Shown here piece after piece: positions 25,499 through 33,551 of a stretch of DNA of 64,000 bases. Made by a program: the position numbers and the translations under genes. The DNA comes from Sphingopyxis soli. GTDB taxonomy: Bacteria > Pseudomonadota > Alphaproteobacteria > Sphingomonadales > Sphingomonadaceae. The number at the start of each line of letters is the position of its first letter. Positions within the stretch are counted from its first letter, which is position 1. The notes beneath the pieces were generated by a model, which worked only from the letters and a program-made list of their open reading frames with translations, searched no databases and was not told the DNA's origin. The stretch covers positions 62,001 to 126,000 of the forward strand of contig NZ_JAFMTR010000042.1 of NCBI RefSeq assembly GCF_018682675.1, read 5' to 3'.

Positions 25499-28400
25499 AT
25501 GACCGCCGGGGAAGCGGCGCCGCGACGGCGGCTGCATATCCGCAGGATTCTTTTCAAGAAGCGCTGGATGACGACGGGCGCCGTCGTCGCGCTTGCGGCG
25601 GTGGCGTGGATGGCGCGCGAACCGATCGCCGACAGGATCATTCGCGACCAGTTCGACAGTCGCGGCATTCCTGCCCGTTACACGATCGACAGGATCGGCT
25701 TCGGCTCCGAACAATTGTCCCATCTGGTTATCGGCGATCCGGCGCATCCCGACCTGACGGCCACCCGGGTGGAGGTGCGTATCGGCTACGGCTGGTCGGG
25801 ACCCTATGTGTCGGGCGTCGTCGCCGACGGCGTTCGTCTCTATGGTCGCTTCGTCGACGGGCAATTGTCGCTGGGTTCGCTGGACAAGTTCCGCGACCCG
25901 ACCGACACCACGCCCTTCGCCTTGCCCGACCTGCGGGTGAGCGTTGCCGATGCCCGCGCGCGGGTCGAAACCCCGTGGGGCAATGTTGGCGCCGTGCTGA
26001 ACGGCAGCGGCAACCTGCGCCGGGATTTTTCGGGCAAGCTGGCCCTCGTGGCGCCGCGGATCGCCGCCGGCGGCTGTTCGGCGCGTGATGCGAGCTTTTA
26101 TGGCACGGTCGACGTGCGGAATGTGCGACCGCGGCTCAACGGGCCGTTGCGCGGCGCCTCGCTCAGCTGCGCCGACGGCCGCGTCAGCGCCGTGTCGCCG
26201 CAGATCGCGCTCGATGTGTCGCTCTCCGAAGACCTGCGAAGCTGGCGTGGCACGGCGGACGCGAGCATCGCGAAACTTGCGGCAGGGGCGATTGCGGCCG
26301 ACCGGCTCGGCGTCAACGCCGCGTTCAGCGGCACCACCGACCGGACCACAATCGACGTCGACGCAGCGATGGCCGGGCTTCATGGCGAAGCGTTTGCGGC
26401 GCGCGGCGTCACGCTGACCGCGAAGGGCATCGTCGGCAAACAGGCTCCGACGATCGAAGGCCGCGTCCGCTTTTCAAAGGCAAGCGGCAGCGCCGCGCTT
26501 CGCCGGTCGATCGTCGATCGCGCCGAAGAATGGTCCGGAAGCCCGGTCGGCCCGCTGGCCAGCCGCGCGGCAAAGGCACTTGCGGCCATGCTCGCCGATA
26601 CGAGCGGCGAAACGGCCTTCGCATTGAAGGGGGCAGGCGCCGAGGCGCGAATCGACCTGCTGGCGCCAAGGCTGACGAGCGCCAGCGGCGGGCGCTTCAT
26701 CGGCAGCGAAGGCAGCCGGATCGGCTATCTTTTCGGGGCGCCCAAACCCGCAGTGATCGCAAAAGGGAGCTGGACCTTCGGCGGCGGCGATCTGCCGTCG
26801 GGGTTACTGACGCTCGATCGGAGCGCCGACGGGACGGTCAGCGGTCTCGCGCGCTTCGACGCCTATGCGGCCGAAGGCGCCCGGCTTGCGCTCGACCCGG
26901 TCCGCTTTTCCGGGAAGCCCGGCGGTCCGTTGCGCTTCGCGACACGGGCGGAGCTTTCGGGGCCGATCGGCGATGGCCGCGTCGACCGGTTGAGCATCCC
27001 GCTCGCCGGTGCGCTCGCTCCGACAGGCAATTTTGCGCTCAACCGAGGCTGCACTCGCATCGGCGCCGACCGGGTTGCCCTATCGGGGTTCCGGCTCGAC
27101 AAGACGATTATGGACCTGTGCAGCCGCCCGGACGCGCCGCTCCTGAGCGCCGGTCGGGGCGGCCTGCGCGGCGCAATCCGCCTTCCGGGAATCAGGCTTC
27201 GCGGGGCCAGCGGTTCCTCTCCCGTCGCCTTCGATGCCCGCAGTGCCGAGATCGATCTCGCCACGATGCGCTGGGCGGTCGCACTCGCCGACGTCCGGCT
27301 CGGGCAGGGCGACAGCGTGACGCGTTTTGCGGCGCGGCGGATTGCCGGACGGAGCGCGCCACACGGCATGACGGGAGAATTGACCGGAGCGAGCGGGAAA
27401 ATCGGTGCTGTCCCGCTCGAAATGAGCGAAATCGACGGTCGCTGGCGCTGGGCCGGCGGCGCGCTGACGCTAGACGGCGGGCTGGCGCTTGCCGACGCCG
27501 AAGAGGTCGACCGGTTCGAGCCGCTCGTCAGCCGCGACGCCAGTCTGCGGTTCGCTGGCGGCGTGATCGATGCAACCGCGGGTTTCAGCGAACGAAGGAC
27601 GGGGACGAAGATACTCGACACCGTGATTCGGCACCGACTGGGCGATGGCACCGGCTCGGCCGATCTTCTGGTGCGCGAGCTCCGCTTCGGCGACGGTTTC
27701 CAACCCGACCAGCTCACGCATCTGGCGCTGGGTGTCGTTGCGAATGTCCAAGGGGCGGTCGTCGGGGACGGGCATATCGAATGGACCGCCGACGGTGTGA
27801 AGAGCCGCGGTACCTTCGCCACGGCGAATACCAATCTGGCGGCCGCCTTCGGTCCCGTCACCGGCCTGACCACAACCCTGACCTTCGACGATCTGCTCGG
27901 CCTGAAGACCGCGCCGCGACAAAAGGCGCAGGTGAGGGAGATCAATCCCGGTATTCCCGTAATCGACGGCGAGATCGAATATGAGCTGCTCGGCGACAAC
28001 CGGGTGCGGATCGAGGGCGGCCGCTGGCCCTTTGCCGGCGGCGAATTGATCCTCCATCCGACGACGCTGAATTTCGCCGCCGACCAGCCGCGGCGGCTGT
28101 CGTTCGACGTCGTCGGCGTAGAGGCCGCAGTGTTCCTGCAGAATTTCGGTTTCGACAACATCAACGCGACCGGCAAGTTCGACGGCACGCTGCCCGTCGA
28201 ATTCGACGGGCTCGGCGGACGGATCGTCGACGGGCGGATCGACGCGCGCGACGGTGGCGGCACGCTTGCCTATGTCGGCGAGCTGTCTAACCACAATCTC
28301 GGTACGATCGCGAATTTTGCCTTTGGCGCGCTGCGCAGCCTCAAATATGACGATCTGACGATCACGCTGAACGGAGACCTCGACGGCGAAATGGTGACCG

Positions 28401-28657
28401 ATATCCGTTTTGGCGGTTTGGGGCAGGGCGCGGGGGCAACCCGCAATTTCCTGACCAACCAGATCGCCAAAATCCCTCTCGTGTTCAACGTTAAGGTAAC
28501 GGGCCCGTTCCGGCAGCTCGTCACCTCCGCCAAGGGACTCTACGATCCCACGGTTTGGATCGAACAGAATCTGACCCAGTTGATCCAGCAACAGGAAGCG
28601 GCCACGGCAGGTCAACCGAACCCTGTTCAGCCCCCAGAAAGCGAGCCCGTGCAATGA
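25499..28657 (+). CDS. ydbH: YdbH-family AsmA-like intermembrane lipid transport protein
   Basis: YdbH with TamB and YhdP forms the group of bridge-like proteins that carry phospholipids from the inner to the outer membrane. The 1052-aa protein has a basic N-terminus, one transmembrane anchor at about residues 25-42 (MTTGAVVALAAVAWMA), and a very long repetitive beta-rich periplasmic part. The conserved C-terminal YdbH domain includes IEWTADGVKSRGTF, NPGIPVIDGEIEYEL, GRWPFAGGELILHP and GQGAGATRNFLTNQIAK. It overlaps the downstream ynbE start by 4 nt. The ATG start lies about 150 bp from the divergent radC gene. Confidence 0.88.
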   Translation: MTAGEAAPRRRLHIRRILFKKRWMTTGAVVALAAVAWMAREPIADRIIRDQFDSRGIPARYTIDRIGFGSEQLSHLVIGDPAHPDLTATRVEVRIGYGWSGPYVSGVVADGVRLYGRFVDGQLSLGSLDKFRDPTDTTPFALPDLRVSVADARARVETPWGNVGAVLNGSGNLRRDFSGKLALVAPRIAAGGCSARDASFYGTVDVRNVRPRLNGPLRGASLSCADGRVSAVSPQIALDVSLSEDLRSWRGTADASIAKLAAGAIAADRLGVNAAFSGTTDRTTIDVDAAMAGLHGEAFAARGVTLTAKGIVGKQAPTIEGRVRFSKASGSAALRRSIVDRAEEWSGSPVGPLASRAAKALAAMLADTSGETAFALKGAGAEARIDLLAPRLTSASGGRFIGSEGSRIGYLFGAPKPAVIAKGSWTFGGGDLPSGLLTLDRSADGTVSGLARFDAYAAEGARLALDPVRFSGKPGGPLRFATRAELSGPIGDGRVDRLSIPLAGALAPTGNFALNRGCTRIGADRVALSGFRLDKTIMDLCSRPDAPLLSAGRGGLRGAIRLPGIRLRGASGSSPVAFDARSAEIDLATMRWAVALADVRLGQGDSVTRFAARRIAGRSAPHGMTGELTGASGKIGAVPLEMSEIDGRWRWAGGALTLDGGLALADAEEVDRFEPLVSRDASLRFAGGVIDATAGFSERRTGTKILDTVIRHRLGDGTGSADLLVRELRFGDGFQPDQLTHLALGVVANVQGAVVGDGHIEWTADGVKSRGTFATANTNLAAAFGPVTGLTTTLTFDDLLGLKTAPRQKAQVREINPGIPVIDGEIEYELLGDNRVRIEGGRWPFAGGELILHPTTLNFAADQPRRLSFDVVGVEAAVFLQNFGFDNINATGKFDGTLPVEFDGLGGRIVDGRIDARDGGGTLAYVGELSNHNLGTIANFAFGALRSLKYDDLTITLNGDLDGEMVTDIRFGGLGQGAGATRNFLTNQIAKIPLVFNVKVTGPFRQLVTSAKGLYDPTVWIEQNLTQLIQQQEAATAGQPNPVQPPESEPVQ

Positions 28658-28869
28658 CGATGATCGAAAATGACAAAAGGAGGCCGATGATCGGGCGGCG
28701 GTTCGTTGCGATGTTGATGGGAGCGGCGGCGCTTGGCGGCTGTGTCCAGATCGAAACGCCCGACAAGCCGATCGAAATCAACCTCAACATCAACATCAAG
28801 CAGGAAATTGTGTACAAGCTTGATGGAGATGCCAAAAAGCTGATTGAGCAGAATAGCGGAATATTCTGA
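28654..28869 (+). CDS. ynbE: YnbE-family outer-membrane lipoprotein
   Basis: This 71-aa lipoprotein has a short signal peptide ending in the lipobox LGGC (MIGRRFVAMLMGAAALGGC), then VQIETPDKPIEINLNINIKQ, the alternating-hydrophobic strand typical of YnbE, and a short C-terminal helix. In E. coli YnbE partners with the C-terminus of YdbH at the outer membrane, and YdbL controls the assembly. The ATG at 28654 overlaps the ydbH stop; an internal ATG (MIGRR) is an alternative start that leaves a more typical signal peptide. Gene order ydbH-ynbE-ydbL is the same as in enterics. Confidence 0.9.
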   Translation: MTMIENDKRRPMIGRRFVAMLMGAAALGGCVQIETPDKPIEINLNINIKQEIVYKLDGDAKKLIEQNSGIF

Positions 28870-28879
28870 CGAGATAGGA

Positions 28880-29281
28880 ATGACGATGCTGAAACTGGGA
28901 CAACCGGCGGGATGGGCAACGGCGGCATTAGCCGTGACGGCAGCGGTGGCGCTGGCGGTGCCTTCCGCCATGGCGCAGCGCGACCCGGCTTATGAGGCGG
29001 CGCGTTCGGCGGGACAGATCGGCGAGCAGCCCGACGGCTATCTGGGCTTTGTCACCAGTCCGACCCCCGCAGTGCGCGACATGGTCAACGACATCAACAT
29101 CAAGCGCAAGGCGGCCTACACCAGCGGGGCGCCGGCAGGCAGCACGGTCGAGCAATTCGCGTTCGTCACCGGTTGCAACCTGATCGCCAAGACGCGCCCG
29201 GGCGAAAAGTACAAGGCGCCCGATGGCCGCTGGCTGACCCGCGACAGCGGCGCGCCGGTGCGGGATTCGCGCTGCCCGTAA
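28880..29281 (+). CDS. ydbL: YdbL-family (DUF1318) periplasmic protein
   Basis: This 133-aa exported protein has a signal peptide (WATAALAVTAAVALAVPSAMAQ) and the DUF1318 core with RSAGQIGEQPDGYLGFV, VNDINIKRKAAY and VEQFAFVTGCNLI. In E. coli YdbL modulates the YdbH-YnbE interaction. ATG 28880 or the ATG at 28886 can serve as the start. The gene ends before a strong terminator, so ydbH-ynbE-ydbL is likely one transcript. Confidence 0.9.
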   Translation: MTMLKLGQPAGWATAALAVTAAVALAVPSAMAQRDPAYEAARSAGQIGEQPDGYLGFVTSPTPAVRDMVNDINIKRKAAYTSGAPAGSTVEQFAFVTGCNLIAKTRPGEKYKAPDGRWLTRDSGAPVRDSRCP

Positions 29282-29415
29282 GATGATGGATTGCAAGGCG
29301 GCCTGCGGGCCGCAGATGCCGCCGCGCCCCTAAACGCGGCGGCATTTTTGCGCGTGACAGCCAAGCATTGACTTAATCGGGCGGCGTTCCTAAACGGACC
29401 GCGCCTTAGGGGTCT

Positions 29416-29438
29416 CCCGAATTTTCGGGCCTTTTTTT
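29416..29438 (+). terminator. Rho-independent terminator after ydbL
   Basis: CCCGA and TCGGG pair across the loop ATTT and are followed by CC and seven T residues. It lies 135 bp after ydbL and 50 bp before atpI, separating the lipid-transport operon from the ATP synthase operon. Confidence 0.75.
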
Positions 29439-29487
29439 GTAGGCAGAGGCGAAGGATTTCGCCTCTGTTTCAGGAGGATGGCGGAGA

Positions 29488-29808
29488 ATGACGGAGAATG
29501 TCAGCGATCCGGAACCAGCTTCGGAGGATTCGCGCCTGGTCTCGCTCGAAGAGCGATTGGACCGGGCCGAAGCCGCAGAAGCGAAACGGACCGCGGTGAA
29601 CGCCGGACCGGAATCCGATGCCAATTACCGGCTCGGCAACCGCGTTCTGGCCGAACTGCTGGGCGGATTGATCGGTGGCGGGCTATTCGGCTGGCTGATC
29701 GATCGCTTCGCGGACACGTCGCCCTGGGGTTTGTTGGTGATGCTGTTCCTCGGGATCGTCGTGGCGTTCAGGAACATCATTCGCCTGACATCGACGCCCC
29801 GCAAATAG
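29488..29808 (+). CDS. atpI: ATP synthase protein I (AtpI/AtpZ-like)
   Basis: AtpI helps assemble the c-ring of F0 and may carry magnesium ions. The 106-aa protein has a charged N-terminal half (EERLDRAEAAEAKR) and two transmembrane helices in the C-terminal half (LLGGLIGGGLFGWLIDRF and WGLLVMLFLGIVVAF), the family layout. It is the first gene of the F0 operon, 68 bp ahead of atpB. AGGAGG lies upstream of the ATG. Confidence 0.88.
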   Translation: MTENVSDPEPASEDSRLVSLEERLDRAEAAEAKRTAVNAGPESDANYRLGNRVLAELLGGLIGGGLFGWLIDRFADTSPWGLLVMLFLGIVVAFRNIIRLTSTPRK

Positions 29809-29876
29809 CGGGTCGCAAACGGAAATTTCCGCGGGACGGCCGAATGCGCCGCCCCGCAATGCGCGTGGAGTGAAGA

Positions 29877-30662
29877 GTGGCGGCGGAATCCGGCAAGATC
29901 GACCCGATGCACCAGTTCGAGGTGACCCCGCTCGGCGGCGGTTTCAACCTTGGCGGGCATGAAGTGTTCTTCACCAACAGCGCGCTGTGGATGGTGATCG
30001 CGGCGGTCGTTCTGGGCCTCTTCATGTGGGGCGGGATGCGCCGCCAACTGATCCCGGGCCGCTGGCAGGTCGCAGTCGAAAGCTTCACCGGCTTCATCTC
30101 GAACATGATGACCGCGAACATCGGAACCGAGGGGCGCAAATATACGCCTTACGTCTTCTCGCTGTTCATGTTCATCCTGTTCTGCAACCTGCTCGGCATG
30201 TTGCCGCTCGGGGTGCTCGGCGTGCATCCCTTCACGGTAACGAGTCACATCGCGATCACCGGCGTTCTGGCGCTGTTGTCCTTCTCGATCGTCCTCGTCG
30301 TCGGCTTCTGGCGCCATGGCCTGCACTTCTTCTCGCTGTTCGTGCCGCACGGTACGCCGCTGCCGATGATTCCCTTCATCGCGGTGATCGAGTTCATCTC
30401 CTTCATGATCCGTCCGTTCAGCCTCGGCCTGCGTCTTTTCGTCGCGATGACCGCGGGCCACGTGCTGCTGAAGGTGCTGTCGGGCTTCGTGATCAACGGT
30501 TTCAACGCTGACAATCTGGTGATCGGTTCGGTCGTGTCGGTGCTCAGCTTCACCCTGATGATCGGCATCAGCGCGCTCGAACTGCTCGTCGCCGGCATCC
30601 AGGCCTATGTTTTCGCCCTGTTGACCTCGCTGTACATCAACGACGCGGTCAACCTTCACTAA
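29877..30662 (+). CDS. atpB: F0F1 ATP synthase subunit A
   Basis: Subunit a forms the two proton half-channels next to the c-ring. The 261-aa membrane protein starts at GTG (MAAESGKIDPMHQFEVTPLGG) and has five to six helices. The essential arginine lies in RPFSLGLRLFVAMTAGH, and NLLGMLPLGVLGVHPFT and LELLVAGIQAYVFALL-like segments (ALELLVAGIQAYVFALLTSL) are conserved. It follows atpI and precedes atpE by 41 bp. The alphaproteobacterial habit of splitting F0 and F1 operons explains the absence of F1 genes nearby. Confidence 0.96.
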   Translation: MAAESGKIDPMHQFEVTPLGGGFNLGGHEVFFTNSALWMVIAAVVLGLFMWGGMRRQLIPGRWQVAVESFTGFISNMMTANIGTEGRKYTPYVFSLFMFILFCNLLGMLPLGVLGVHPFTVTSHIAITGVLALLSFSIVLVVGFWRHGLHFFSLFVPHGTPLPMIPFIAVIEFISFMIRPFSLGLRLFVAMTAGHVLLKVLSGFVINGFNADNLVIGSVVSVLSFTLMIGISALELLVAGIQAYVFALLTSLYINDAVNLH

Positions 30663-30703
30663 TTTCGTTTATCAACAAACGCTTACACCCAAGGAGTAGT
30701 AAA

Positions 30704-30931
30704 ATGGACGCAGAAGCAGCAAAGCTGATCGGTGCAGGTCTCGCCGCTATCGGTGCCGGCATGGCCGCCATCGGCGTGGGTAACGTCTTCGGCAGCTTCC
30801 TCGAAAGCGCACTGCGCAACCCCGCGGCGGCCGACGGCCAGCAGGGCCGCCTGTTCATCGGCTTCGCCGCTGCCGAACTTCTCGGCCTGCTGGCGTTCGT
30901 CGTCGCGATGATCCTGCTGTTCGTCGTCTGA
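30704..30931 (+). CDS. atpE: F0F1 ATP synthase subunit C
   Basis: Subunit c is the rotating proteolipid. The 75-aa protein has two helices separated by a polar loop (ALRNPAAADGQQ). The proton-binding carboxylate is Glu58 in FIGFAAAELLGLLAF; Glu instead of Asp is normal in alphaproteobacteria. The glycine-rich first helix (GAGLAAIGAGMAAIGVG) is typical. A strong Shine-Dalgarno AAGGAG sits 7 nt upstream, in line with the high stoichiometry of this subunit. Confidence 0.97.
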   Translation: MDAEAAKLIGAGLAAIGAGMAAIGVGNVFGSFLESALRNPAAADGQQGRLFIGFAAAELLGLLAFVVAMILLFVV

Positions 30932-31011
30932 TTTCGACGATCGGGTGATGCCGGCTCTTCGGGGTCGGCGTCTCCATCTTGCAGGTTTTCAAATTCTAAG
31001 GTTCGCCTTCC

Positions 31012-31512
31012 ATGCCCCAGATAGCCCAGCTCACCGCTGACAATTGGTATCTTGCCTCGCAGCTCTTCTGGCTGCTGGTCGTGTTTGCCGGCATTTATGC
31101 CGTGATCGGCCGTGGCATGCTGCCCAAGATCGAAGCGACGGTTGACGCGCGCGACCGCAAGGTTGCCGACGATCTGGCGGCGGCGAAGGCGGCCCATGCC
31201 GCTGCCGACGCGCTGGAAGAAACCTATCGCCAGCAAAGCGACGCCAGCCGCGCCGCGGCGCAGAAGGCGGTTGCCGACGCGAAGGACAAGGCGGCGAAGG
31301 ACGCCGAAAAGCGCCTCGCGAAAATCGACGCCGAGCTTGGCGAGAAGCTCTCGGCAGCCGAAACCGAGGTCGCCGCTGCCCGCACGTCGGCGATGGCGGA
31401 AATCGAATCGGTCGCGGCCGAAGCAGCAAGCGACCTCGTCGCCAAGCTGTCGGGTACGAAGGTCGCGGCGGCGGATGCCAAGGCGGCAGTGAAGGCGGTG
31501 CTTCATGGCTAA
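31012..31512 (+). CDS. atpF2: F0F1 ATP synthase subunit B' (second stator subunit)
   Basis: This 166-aa protein has one N-terminal transmembrane helix (WYLASQLFWLLVVFAGIYAVI) and a long Ala/Glu/Lys-rich coiled coil. Alpha- and cyanobacteria have two diverged b subunits, b and b', that form a heterodimeric stator. This is the first of the two and overlaps the next gene by 8 nt, so their translation is coupled, which would favour equal amounts. Confidence 0.93.
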   Translation: MPQIAQLTADNWYLASQLFWLLVVFAGIYAVIGRGMLPKIEATVDARDRKVADDLAAAKAAHAAADALEETYRQQSDASRAAAQKAVADAKDKAAKDAEKRLAKIDAELGEKLSAAETEVAAARTSAMAEIESVAAEAASDLVAKLSGTKVAAADAKAAVKAVLHG

Positions 31513-32047
31513 TTTCAGTCTCATCCTGTCCGAAGCCGCAGGCGAAGCACACGCCGATCCGACGGCGTTCGGGCTGGACGCGACCGTCTGGGTTTCGATC
31601 GCGATGCTCGTATTCCTGGGCATCCTTGTCTGGAAGAAGGTGCCTGCCGCGCTCGGCGCCATGCTCGACGGCAAGATCGCCGAGATTTCCAAGCAGCTGA
31701 AGGAAGCCGAACAGCTCCGCCTCGACGCGGAGTCGCTGAAGGCCGAATATGAAGCCAAGCTCGCCCGCGCGGCGAAGGAAGCCGACGAAATGCGCGCCCG
31801 CGCGGACGCCGAAGCCGAAGCGCTGGTCGCCAAGGCGAAGGAAGACGCGACTGCGCTGATCGCGCGCCGCAAGCAGATGGCCGAAGACCGTATCGCCGCG
31901 GCCGAAGCCAATGCCCTCGCCGAAGTTCGCACCGCAGCCGCAAAGGCAGCGACCGACGCAGCGGCGAAGCTGATCGCGGACAAGCATGATGCGAAGGCCG
32001 ATAAGGCGCTGATCGACGACGCGATCGCGGCGGTCGCGAAGGGCTGA
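31505..32047 (+). CDS. atpF: F0F1 ATP synthase subunit B
   Basis: This 180-aa stator subunit has a transmembrane helix after an extended N-terminus (TVWVSIAMLVFLGILVWKKVP), followed by a long coiled coil (KQLKEAEQLRLDAESLKAEYE). It pairs with subunit b' and reaches up to F1 delta. It is the last gene of the operon and is followed 26 bp later by a strong terminator. Confidence 0.94.
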   Translation: MANFSLILSEAAGEAHADPTAFGLDATVWVSIAMLVFLGILVWKKVPAALGAMLDGKIAEISKQLKEAEQLRLDAESLKAEYEAKLARAAKEADEMRARADAEAEALVAKAKEDATALIARRKQMAEDRIAAAEANALAEVRTAAAKAATDAAAKLIADKHDAKADKALIDDAIAAVAKG

Positions 32048-32072
32048 GCCTCTCGATATCGCAGAGACAAGG

Positions 32073-32099
32073 CGCCCGCGGATTTCCGCGGGCGTTTTC
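32073..32099 (+). terminator. Rho-independent terminator after the F0 operon
   Basis: A perfect 9-bp stem (CGCCCGCGG with CCGCGGGCG) around the loop ATTT is followed by TTTTCTT. It ends the atpI-B-E-F'-F transcript just before the convergent GST gene. Confidence 0.88.
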
Positions 32100-32750
32100 T
32101 TATACCTGTCGTGCGGCCACTTCGGCGGCCCATGCTTTGGTTCCCGGGCAACCGTCCATCGCGCGCGCATAAGCTTTCCGCGCCGTGGTACGGGCCACAT
32201 AGGCCTTTTCGGGGTCCGAGAGCGTGAAGCAGCCGGTACGCTGAGCGAATTCGAGGGCGTAGGTGATCGAAATATCGGCGGCGGTGAAGCTGTCGCCCGC
32301 GATATAGGCCGATCGCGCGAGCTGGCGCCGCACCAGATCGAGGCGACTCTCGAACGTTCCCAGCGCCCAGCCAGTGGTCCAGTTCGTCTTCTCGGCCTCC
32401 GGGGCCAGGATATTGGTCGCGACGATGGCGTTGATCGCACCGGCCAAACCCGCTTCGCCCATCACAAGAAATTGCAGATAGGCCGGATAATCGGGATCGG
32501 ACGGGGCCGGCGCGAGTGGCGACGGCCCATGCCGCGCGAGCAGATACTCCATAATGGCGATGGATTCGACCATCACCGTGTCGCCGTCGACGATTGCCGG
32601 AATGAATCCGGCGGGATTGATCGCCAGGAACTCGGCGTCATTCTCGATGCCGGAGAGCAGGTCGACCTGTCGCACGCGATAGGGAAGGCCCATTTCCTCG
32701 AGGAGCCAGACGACCCGAAACCCCCGGCCTTCGCCATAGACAGTGATCAT
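32100..32750 (-). CDS. Glutathione S-transferase family protein
   Basis: This 216-aa cytoplasmic protein has an N-terminal thioredoxin-like domain (ITVYGEGRGFRVVWLLEEMG, then NPAGFIPAIVDGDTVMVESIAIMEYL) in which the cis-Pro and the ES pair of the glutathione site are visible, and an all-helical C-terminal domain (YIAGDSFTAADISITYAL, the N-capping motif). Substrate is unknown; sphingomonads carry many GSTs. The catalytic residue is not the Cys-type CPxC. It is followed 11 bp upstream by an SDR gene on the same strand. Confidence 0.9.
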   Translation of the reverse strand: MITVYGEGRGFRVVWLLEEMGLPYRVRQVDLLSGIENDAEFLAINPAGFIPAIVDGDTVMVESIAIMEYLLARHGPSPLAPAPSDPDYPAYLQFLVMGEAGLAGAINAIVATNILAPEAEKTNWTTGWALGTFESRLDLVRRQLARSAYIAGDSFTAADISITYALEFAQRTGCFTLSDPEKAYVARTTARKAYARAMDGCPGTKAWAAEVAARQV

Positions 32751-32761
32751 ATCTTATGTCC

Positions 32762-33481
32762 TCAGAACCGGATCATGATCCGCCGGGCCAGCGCCGGTGA
32801 GACGCTGTGGACCAGTTGTAATATCTTCACCATCCCGGCGTTGACCTCGCTTTTGCCGGTGCGAATGCCGTGGACGATCTCGGCGGCGCAGTCGGCGGCG
32901 CTCATCTTCTTGCCGCTGCGCCCCGCGGTCATGTTGGTTTCGACGACGGGCGGCAGGGCCTCGATCACGCGGACATTGCTGTCCTTCAGCAGGTGCCGGA
33001 TCGCCTGTGTGTAGCTGCGCAGCCCCGCCTTGGTCGCGCAATAGATCGAACCGCCCGCGCGCGGCGCGATCGCCAGACCCGACGTGACGTTGACGATCGC
33101 CGCTTCGGGCTGCGCACGCAATATTGGCAGCAACCGGGTGCAGAGCGCGATCGGTGCATCGAGGTTGGTGCGGATACAGTGCGCGGCGCTGTCGAGCGTG
33201 TCGGGCCGGTCGAGCTCATAGTCGCTGCCGACCCCGGCGTTGTTGACGAGGACCGCCAGCGACTTGCCCGCCACGCCGTCGACGGCCGCATCGACGCCTT
33301 CCGTAGTCGACAGATCGCCCGCGATCGTCCCGAAGCCGAGCGACGCCATCGCCTGCAATTTCGCGGCCGAGCGCCCGGTGACGATCACCTCGGCCCCCGC
33401 CCCCTGCAATTGCAGCGCGATCTCGCGCCCGATCCCGTCGCTGCCGCCTGTAACCAAAGCGATTTTGCCGCGAACATCCAT
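32762..33481 (-). CDS. SDR-family oxidoreductase
   Basis: This 239-aa classical short-chain dehydrogenase has the cofactor loop TGGSDGIG at residues 11-18, NNAGVG in the central fold and the active-site pair Ser (NVTSGLA) and YxxxK (IYCATKAG). The TGRSAAKLQ stretch after strand 2 suggests NADPH preference. The substrate is unknown; the DltE-like C-terminus resembles uncharacterised cytosolic SDRs. The ATG at 33481 has GGGAGGGG upstream. It probably forms a pair with the GST gene. Confidence 0.9.
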   Translation of the reverse strand: MDVRGKIALVTGGSDGIGREIALQLQGAGAEVIVTGRSAAKLQAMASLGFGTIAGDLSTTEGVDAAVDGVAGKSLAVLVNNAGVGSDYELDRPDTLDSAAHCIRTNLDAPIALCTRLLPILRAQPEAAIVNVTSGLAIAPRAGGSIYCATKAGLRSYTQAIRHLLKDSNVRVIEALPPVVETNMTAGRSGKKMSAADCAAEIVHGIRTGKSEVNAGMVKILQLVHSVSPALARRIMIRF

Positions 33482-33551
33482 TTGCCCCTCCCGCGCTGTT
33501 TTACCTTGGACACTATGGCGGGTCGCATCGTCCTCGCCTACATGCAAAATC

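Noticed and set aside
30649-32151. Open frame of 500 codons on the minus strand
   Set aside because: Antisense to atpE, atpF' and atpF; serine/alanine-rich low complexity.
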